From Owenia fusiformis (Eukaryota > Annelida > Polychaeta > Sabellida > Oweniidae), in contig CAIIXF020000006.1 of the NCBI GenBank assembly GCA_903813345.2, positions 28,529,936 through 28,593,935 of the forward strand: DNA of 64,000 nucleotides, in the 5' to 3' direction. How positions within the stretch are numbered: the stretch's first letter is position 1; each line of letters opens with the position of its first letter. The notes below the pieces were generated by a model that did not search any database, had not been told where the DNA came from, and saw only the letters and a program-made list of their open reading frames with translations. The translations under genes and the position numbers were made by a program. Of the stretch, positions 58,901 through 64,000 are shown piece after piece.

Positions 58901-59912
58901 GATTAAACAGGCACATAGTGACCATGTACATATATAGAATGTTAACAGTGGCGATGTTAAAAAATTAAAACCTGGAGCTTAATTACGAATAGGGTAATTT
59001 TATCATATTGTTGCTGAATAAAAATAGATCAGTTATGTCCAGAACAATGCCAAGAAGAAAATCTAGCAATATTCATAAAGAAAAATAGAGAACAAGAAAC
59101 ACACAGAACATACTTTTAAACATAGGTATGCGTTACCTCATACGTCAATTAAATCCCAATTAAAATCACGAATCAAAAGTTAAATTAATTTCTGACGTAG
59201 CATGATGACTGTGTATGCCCAGGGGTTTTAATACTGAATTCAATACAACTTTTGATTGATTTATTTCAACTTTGAATACCATAATCCAAAACTGAGTGTT
59301 ACTCAGGTTAAATGTTATAAAAAATCAATTCAGGAATTTTCTGGTTTTTAGGATTATCAATAACATACAGTTGTAAATTTCATAATATATTTCAATTTGG
59401 AAGTAAAGCATTTATTAAGTGAGCTTAAATGCACCTATGAGAAACTAATCAAATCACGGGTAGCTGACTTTAATTTGAGGTTATGTTGAATGTAACCTGC
59501 CACAGTTCACCGATATTTTGGGCGATTCAATTTTAACATTGAACCTACACATTTTTGAATTCACTTTGATTGACAACTGTCCATTCACTTGAAAATTACA
59601 AAAAAAGCTGAAATGAAGAATCGTTATTGACTATTATGATGCCCAGGTGCATATTGGGTGCAATCGGGACTGATTCTTCAGGTGTACAGTTATACTGTTT
59701 TAAGATCTTTTACTAAGCTATATGTATGTATCAATGTTTCAGATAGTTTCTTTTAGCACTGAGAAGTTCAGTACATAAGAACACATTGGCGCAAATCTAG
59801 CACATACTGGTGCAAATCTAGTATATACTGGATGAGACTAATTACCGGGGCAAATCTAGTAATATTATATAACAACAACAGCATATAACAGTAATATTCA
59901 AGATATACTCAC

Positions 59913-60183
59913 TTGTCGTAGTCTAGTTTGCAAAAGAGTTTGCAGTCTTTGACGTAGCATGATCTTGTTAGAGGTTCCTGGCAAATACTACATTGCAAAC
60001 ACTTTTCGTGCCACGAGTTGGACATCACTTTGAGTAAAAATCGGTCCTCAATGACGGCTTGACACCCGCAACATATTTCTTTAACAGATTGTTCTGTAGA
60101 ACATCCATTCATAGTATTGTTTAGATGCATTGTCTCTATGCAATTTTTCATGCCACTGTTTCCTGTTGATCCGCACGATGTTT
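59913..60183 (-). CDS. LMX1: LMX1 exon with LIM domain 1
   Basis: Two bases plus 89 codons plus two bases. The LIM1 ligands are all present: CCGC (C-x2-C), SWHEKC (H-x2-C), CLQCSIC (C-x2-C) and the closing FCKLDY (C-x2-D). The phrase SWHEKCLQCSICQEPL is LMX1-like. The acceptor GATTTTTTTGCAG is strong and the donor is GTGAGT. The frame also stays open upstream through ATGs at 60280, 60259 and 60223, so a model starting in this exon (MDLTDGLFDFF..) cannot be excluded. I favour splicing because of the acceptor. About 50 residues before the LIM domain are low in similarity. Confidence 0.9.
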
Positions 60184-60314
60184 CTGCAAAAAAATCAAAT
60201 AAACCATCAGTCAAGTCCATCTCTAGAGTAGAAATCTTTATCCCAACCCTAACGTCCATGTTCCATTTATGACTAACCATAACTCAGGATGGGGCCGTTA
60301 ATTGTCAGACCTAC

Positions 60315-60420
60315 CTGACGTTGAGAAAAACAAACCCCCAGCTTTACAATTAGCTGTATATAAGGGTGTTCTAATTGGGCCATGAAGTAGAACTATCTTT
60401 GATATAGTACAAACATACAT
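60315..60420 (-). CDS. LMX1: candidate first coding exon of LMX1
   Basis: An ATG at 60420 starts 35 codons plus one base (MYVCTISKIVLLHGPIRTPL, YTANCKAGGLFFSTS) and ends at a consensus donor CAG|GTAGGT. The one-base phase matches the LIM1 exon (G plus AA gives Glu), leaving a 131-bp intron. I recall no similarity to known LMX1 N-termini, and a 106-base open stretch can arise by chance. Confidence 0.3.
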
Positions 60421-61984
60421 GTAATTGCAGGATATTTGTAATCTTTCCCCAAGATATAAGTGATACAAATGCAGAATATAAGTAGTACTGAAACATTGTA
60501 AAAACTCTTATGACACACAGTCTCCCTCCAAGTCCCCGTACATACCATTACGTCACTTCATCCTCTTGGTGCAAAATTGTTAGAAAGAGGAGGGGGTCCA
60601 TATGATCTATACATGAATATTCTAGACCATCACAAGAGATGCCAAAGAGACTATAGGTGTGGCCGTATAATTGATCTGATTCACATTATCCATAGCCACA
60701 TACATAGATCTGAAACCTCCCAGATTCGAGGAACTGAGGAGGTATACTTGTGATTATAACAATCGGTGATGTGGTTGGTTGGTGTGCAATTAATTCTTTT
60801 TTTGCGACTATGGCCAAAATTGTTCAAATATGTGCAAAATAATGAAGTGAGTCAAAAAGAGTTACCGTATTTAGAATTACAAGTTTGTCATTGAAGAGAT
60901 TCTCAAATATTCGTTATTTACACTTAGCTAACATTTGTTTTATTAAATATATAGGTACATCATGTAAATCTTTTATCACTTATTCTCTCTACCTTCTAAC
61001 TGTTAACATACGTGCTAATATAACTTCTTTTACACTTAATTCACTGAACATTTTAATTTTGACCATAATTCATGTTTTTTTTATTTTGTATCCCATAACA
61101 TTAATTTCAAGTTCAATTGCAAATATGCCATTACAAAAAAGATTCTTACCACTATCAGCCGGAACATGTTCCTCAAGCTCAAAAACCATCTTGCTATATC
61201 AATATACTATTTCTATATCTCTATATATGCTACATGTATATGCATACAGTATGTACAAGTACATACAGTTCCTTTGATGTTAGATATATTTAATCCTTTT
61301 GTTTCAATCTCTAATCACAATGTTACAATCTCTGTTTACAGTATGATTATCATGTGGTATTCTCAAGACATTCTCCTGTATTGAAATCAATCCGTTACCA
61401 AACAAATAACTATGTTTGGGTCTCTGTCCAAATCCACATGCCACCCAGTCTCTCAATACTTTACAACTGGCAGTACAAGTGAAACTGCCTGAGGTTGTAC
61501 GTGTAATCAAAATCAGAAATGAAATCAAAAAGTTTCCGGGTCTCATCGATTGATTGACAAATTCAATGATCGAAATTGATCAATCATGTTGCACAATCAA
61601 AATCATTTTTCAGGCAATTAGCACAGTTGGACCTGTTGTCAAACTTTACTTTATAACGGTCACAGATTTTTCCCAAAACTGATCACTAATAATAATTAAA
61701 TAATTTTCCTGATCTTTGAGTTTTTTTTGCAGTTAGATGATAGCCCTAAATATCTTTGTTACTCCTTGCTTTAACCTTATGTTGATCCTGAACAATTTCG
61801 ATATACATGTACTACTTAACGATCAAATGTTTCATTCAGATATTGTATATAATGAGTACACCAAACTGCAAAACACTGTCATTAACACATGAACCTAACA
61901 AACGATACAGTTGAAGAGTCATTATATGTTTGAAAACTGGCTTTGTCTGACAGTCTAGTAATATTGCATCAATCAAAGCAGTGG

Positions 61985-62165
61985 TCTCCTCAGCATTAAA
62001 GCAAGTGGGCGCAGCACCCACCTGAGATTTTGAAAGTAGGCTTGCACCCACCTGAAAATCCATTTGCACCCACTTGAAAATGAGAAAATCATGAAAAATT
62101 GGCATATTTTGACCAATTTTGGTCTGAATTGTTAAAATGAGAATTTTGCACCCACTTGAGAAAAA
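61985..62165 (-). repeat. GTGGGTGCA dispersed repeat, copy 2
   Basis: The reverse complement matches 39200-39365 and extends further. It shares CAGCATTAAAGCAAGTGG, CAGCACCCACCTGAG and GCACCCACCTGAAAATCC. The 114-codon minus-strand frame is not considered coding. Confidence 0.85.
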
Positions 62166-62809
62166 ATCTTGCGAGATCACTGCAAAGCATATCCCCTATA
62201 TATTACTTAATATGAAAAATCAGGTGCATAATGATTATATTTATGTACTAATTTATGTTATTAATTTTGAATAACAAAATATAAGTATATAATGATTGTA
62301 TTTGTATAAATGTACCATTAAAATATAAAAAATCAGGTGTAAACTAAAATTTGTGTTCCAATCTATGTTAATGAATTTGAATAATAAAAATTTAGTACAT
62401 GTAATTATAATTATTATATTAATGTACATGTACTATTATATAAAATAGTTCCTGCAGAAATGTTGTTCTTGTTAACTTAACCATCTAAGACTTCACCAAC
62501 GATGATGATTTGTGGGTTATTTCACGCACTTTTTTTTTCTTTGCTGCCTTTCACCAAGTACTCGTATATGTGATCATTAATTGAATCTGGTGTGACACTA
62601 AATGATTATACTCATTCAACAATGTATTGGTTACATACATGTATCAGTTGGTTTTAATTTATATTACTGATTACATAACCAGATGCCCATACTGTTCGAC
62701 ATTCACAAGTTTTGATTGTATGAAGGAGAAAACATGGCACAATATTCTGATTGCCCATTTAACTGTCAGTATTTCAAAGAATGCTACTAATTATTCAAGT
62801 ACGTAGCCA

Positions 62810-62945
62810 AGATCTGCCAAGGAGAGGGGTTCACTTTATGAAATATCTAAGGGGTGCCCTTTTGACAACTTTGGCCCCAAAATGGTAAAAAACTGCATGT
62901 TTTTTTAAAGAATTTTTGGCCAGAGAGGGGGGGGGGTACTACGGG
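62810..62945 (+). repeat. TAGCCAAG..GGGGGG dispersed repeat, copy 3
   Basis: GTAGCCAAGATCTGCCAAGG, AAAAACTGCATG and AATTTTTGGCCAGAGAGGGG correspond to the 47955-48175 copy. Confidence 0.8.
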
Positions 62946-63179
62946 CCCGTTATTACAGTTCTTACATTTACCTATAATTTTTATATTTTTACATTTTAAT
63001 GGTTTTTGAAGGAGTTCATGTGAATATAGAAAAATATGTGTGAAAGATTATATTAGTGAGGGATTATGTAAGTTATGGATTATGTGAGTATATTTAAAAA
63101 ATATTTTGGTGAGTGTTTTAATGAGTGATCTATCATCTGATAATACATATACATATACATATACGTACTTGGTTATTTT

Positions 63180-63960
63180 TAATTGGATAAGTGTTGGTAG
63201 GATGTCTAAGTGAGCGATTCATCGCTGGACGAGTGCTGAGTGTTCTTTGATTGTGTTTGAATGAGTGATTCATCATTGGATGAGTGGTTATATAACTGTT
63301 CTTTGATTGGATGAGTGTTTAAATGAGTGATTCATCATTGGATGAGTGCTAATATAGGTGTTTGATTGGATGAGTGTTTAAACGAGTGATTCATCATTGG
63401 ATGAGTGCTAATATAAGTGTTCTTTGATTGGATGAGTGTTTAAATGAGTGATTCATCATTGGATGAGTGTTTATATAACTGTTCTTTAATTGGATGAGTG
63501 TTTGAATGAGTGATTCATCATTGGATGAGTGTTTATATAAGTGTTCTTTGATTGGATGAGTGTTTGAGTGAGTGATTCATCATTGGATGAGTGTTTATAT
63601 AACTGTTCTTTGATTGGATGAATGTTTGAATGAGTGATTCATCATTGGATGAGTGTTTATATAAGTGTTCTTTGATTGGATGAGTGTTTGAATGAGTGAT
63701 TCATCATTGGATGAGTGTTTATATAAGTGTTCTTTGATTGGATGAGTGTTTGAGTGAGTGATTCATCATTGGATGAGTGTTTATATAAGTGTTCTTTGAT
63801 TGGATAAGTGTTTATATAACTGTTCTTTGATTGGATGAGTGTTTAAATGAGTGACCTACCATTAAACAAGTGGATGAGTGAGTATATGAGTGGGAGATGT
63901 TTGATTGGATGAAGTGATTGATGATGTTTTATTGGATACCTGTTTAGTGAGTGAATTATC
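63180..63960 (+). repeat. 62-bp GGATGAGTG minisatellite
   Basis: About ten units of TTCTTTGATTGGATGAGTGT, TTGAATGAGTGATTCATCAT and TGGATGAGTGTTTATATAAG. Each unit is itself built from two half-units sharing TTGGATGAGTGTTT. It degrades at both edges and reaches close to the window end. Confidence 0.95.
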
Positions 63961-64000
63961 ATTGGAAATGTGTTTAAGTGAGTGATTTCTCATTGGATAT

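Larger units (their letters stand above)
35685..59912 (-). other. 24-kb LMX1 intron between LIM1 and LIM2
   Basis: No gene is supported inside it; the open frames are short and AT-driven. Unlike the UBR4 introns it has few transposon-like elements: a 20-bp minisatellite (36070-36345), a GTGGGTGCA repeat (39200-39365), a CCAGGGGGG repeat (47955-48175), a TIR-free AT-rich stretch at 48-52 kb and a 22-bp minisatellite (52540-52960). Islands of more complex, less AT-rich sequence stand out at about 38180-38450, 40400-40900, 41640-42130, 44200-44600 and 45580-45790. Long, transposon-poor introns of developmental regulators often hold enhancers, which is inference here. Confidence 0.6.
21840..60420 (-). 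other. LMX1: LMX1-type LIM-homeobox gene locus
   Basis: Span of the minus-strand gene. The coding exons in transcript order are 60183-59913 (LIM1), 35684-35434 (LIM2), either 34505-34369 or 34232-34096 (homeodomain helix 1), 31024-30947 (homeodomain helices 2-3), 28959-28860, 27960-27847 and 26273-26071 (stop). Phases agree throughout, and the joined frame is about 383 residues from the LIM1 exon on, close to the length of vertebrate LMX1A/B. Factors of this class are nuclear, bind AT-rich sites, work with LDB co-regulators through their LIM domains, and pattern dorsal neural, serotonergic/dopaminergic and appendage tissues in vertebrates. Both outer limits are tentative: the left is a poly(A) signal, the right a possible first exon. 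Confidence 0.9.
60421..64000. other. 5' side of LMX1, no gene recognised
   Basis: No exon could be supported beyond the candidate at 60315-60420. The 60530-60800 stretch is complex and repeat-free and holds a TTACGTCAC (CRE-like) motif; it could include the promoter or 5' UTR. Repeats: the GTGGGTGCA family (61985-62165), the TAGCCAGG family (62810-62945) and a 62-bp minisatellite from about 63180 to the end. Confidence 0.5.

Noticed and set aside
61836-62180. 114-codon minus-strand frame near the LMX1 5' side
   Set aside because: Mostly a copy of the GTGGGTGCA dispersed repeat; no splice fit with the LIM1 exon.

Overview
This window is AT-rich animal nuclear DNA. Coding sequence is broken into short exons with GT-AG introns, and there are dense dispersed repeats, hairpin elements and minisatellites. 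The repeat style (elements carrying GTCCGTCC runs and AGCTCACATGGTGAGC-type ends, a tRNA-headed SINE, palindromes with a GAGCGCAGCGA-like centre) suggests a lophotrochozoan, most likely a bivalve or other mollusc. That placement is inference, because no species marker is visible. The six-frame open frames of 60-150 codons are nearly all chance. The real coding sequence had to be read exon by exon.

Two genes are present, tail to tail. (1) Plus strand, 2627-15867: the last eleven coding exons of UBR4, the giant N-degron E3 ubiquitin ligase. All phases join, giving about 517 C-terminal residues that include the zinc-binding CCIC/HxDCH module. The gene starts left of the window. Its 3' UTR probably runs to about 17.28 kb. 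(2) Minus strand, 60183 down to 26071: an LMX1A/LMX1B-type LIM-homeodomain transcription factor. It has two LIM exons separated by a 24-kb intron, a homeodomain split over two exons, and the family's C-terminal tail (PIDKLYSMQNSYF). The first homeodomain exon exists in two tandem versions of identical length and phase (34369-34505 and 34096-34232). They can only be used alternatively, because joining both gives an immediate frameshift and stop. The 3' UTR may extend to about 21.84 kb.

Layout. 1-2626: UBR4 intron with hairpins and small TIR elements. 2627-7629: six UBR4 exons and two minisatellites. 7630-13999: a large UBR4 intron packed with nested repeats, including a 1.55-kb tandem duplication. 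14000-15867: the last five UBR4 exons. 17.3-21.84 kb: intergenic repeats, a LINE remnant, and an inverted copy of the repeat in the large UBR4 intron. 21.84-26.07 kb: putative LMX1 3' UTR with minisatellites and a mariner-type MITE. 26.07-35.68 kb: LMX1 exons. 35.69-59.91 kb: the giant LMX1 intron, relatively free of transposons and with candidate regulatory islands. 60.18-64 kb: the LMX1 5' side, with a 62-bp minisatellite at the edge.

The two strongest observations are the duplicated homeodomain exon, in which one version replaces homeodomain Arg5 with His, and a recurring pattern in UBR4. In that pattern tandem arrays are built from copies of the gene's own splice junctions: a 56-bp donor array, an 85-bp acceptor array, an 18-bp donor array and a duplicated acceptor. 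All identifications come from reading the sequence and recalling family features. No database search was run.
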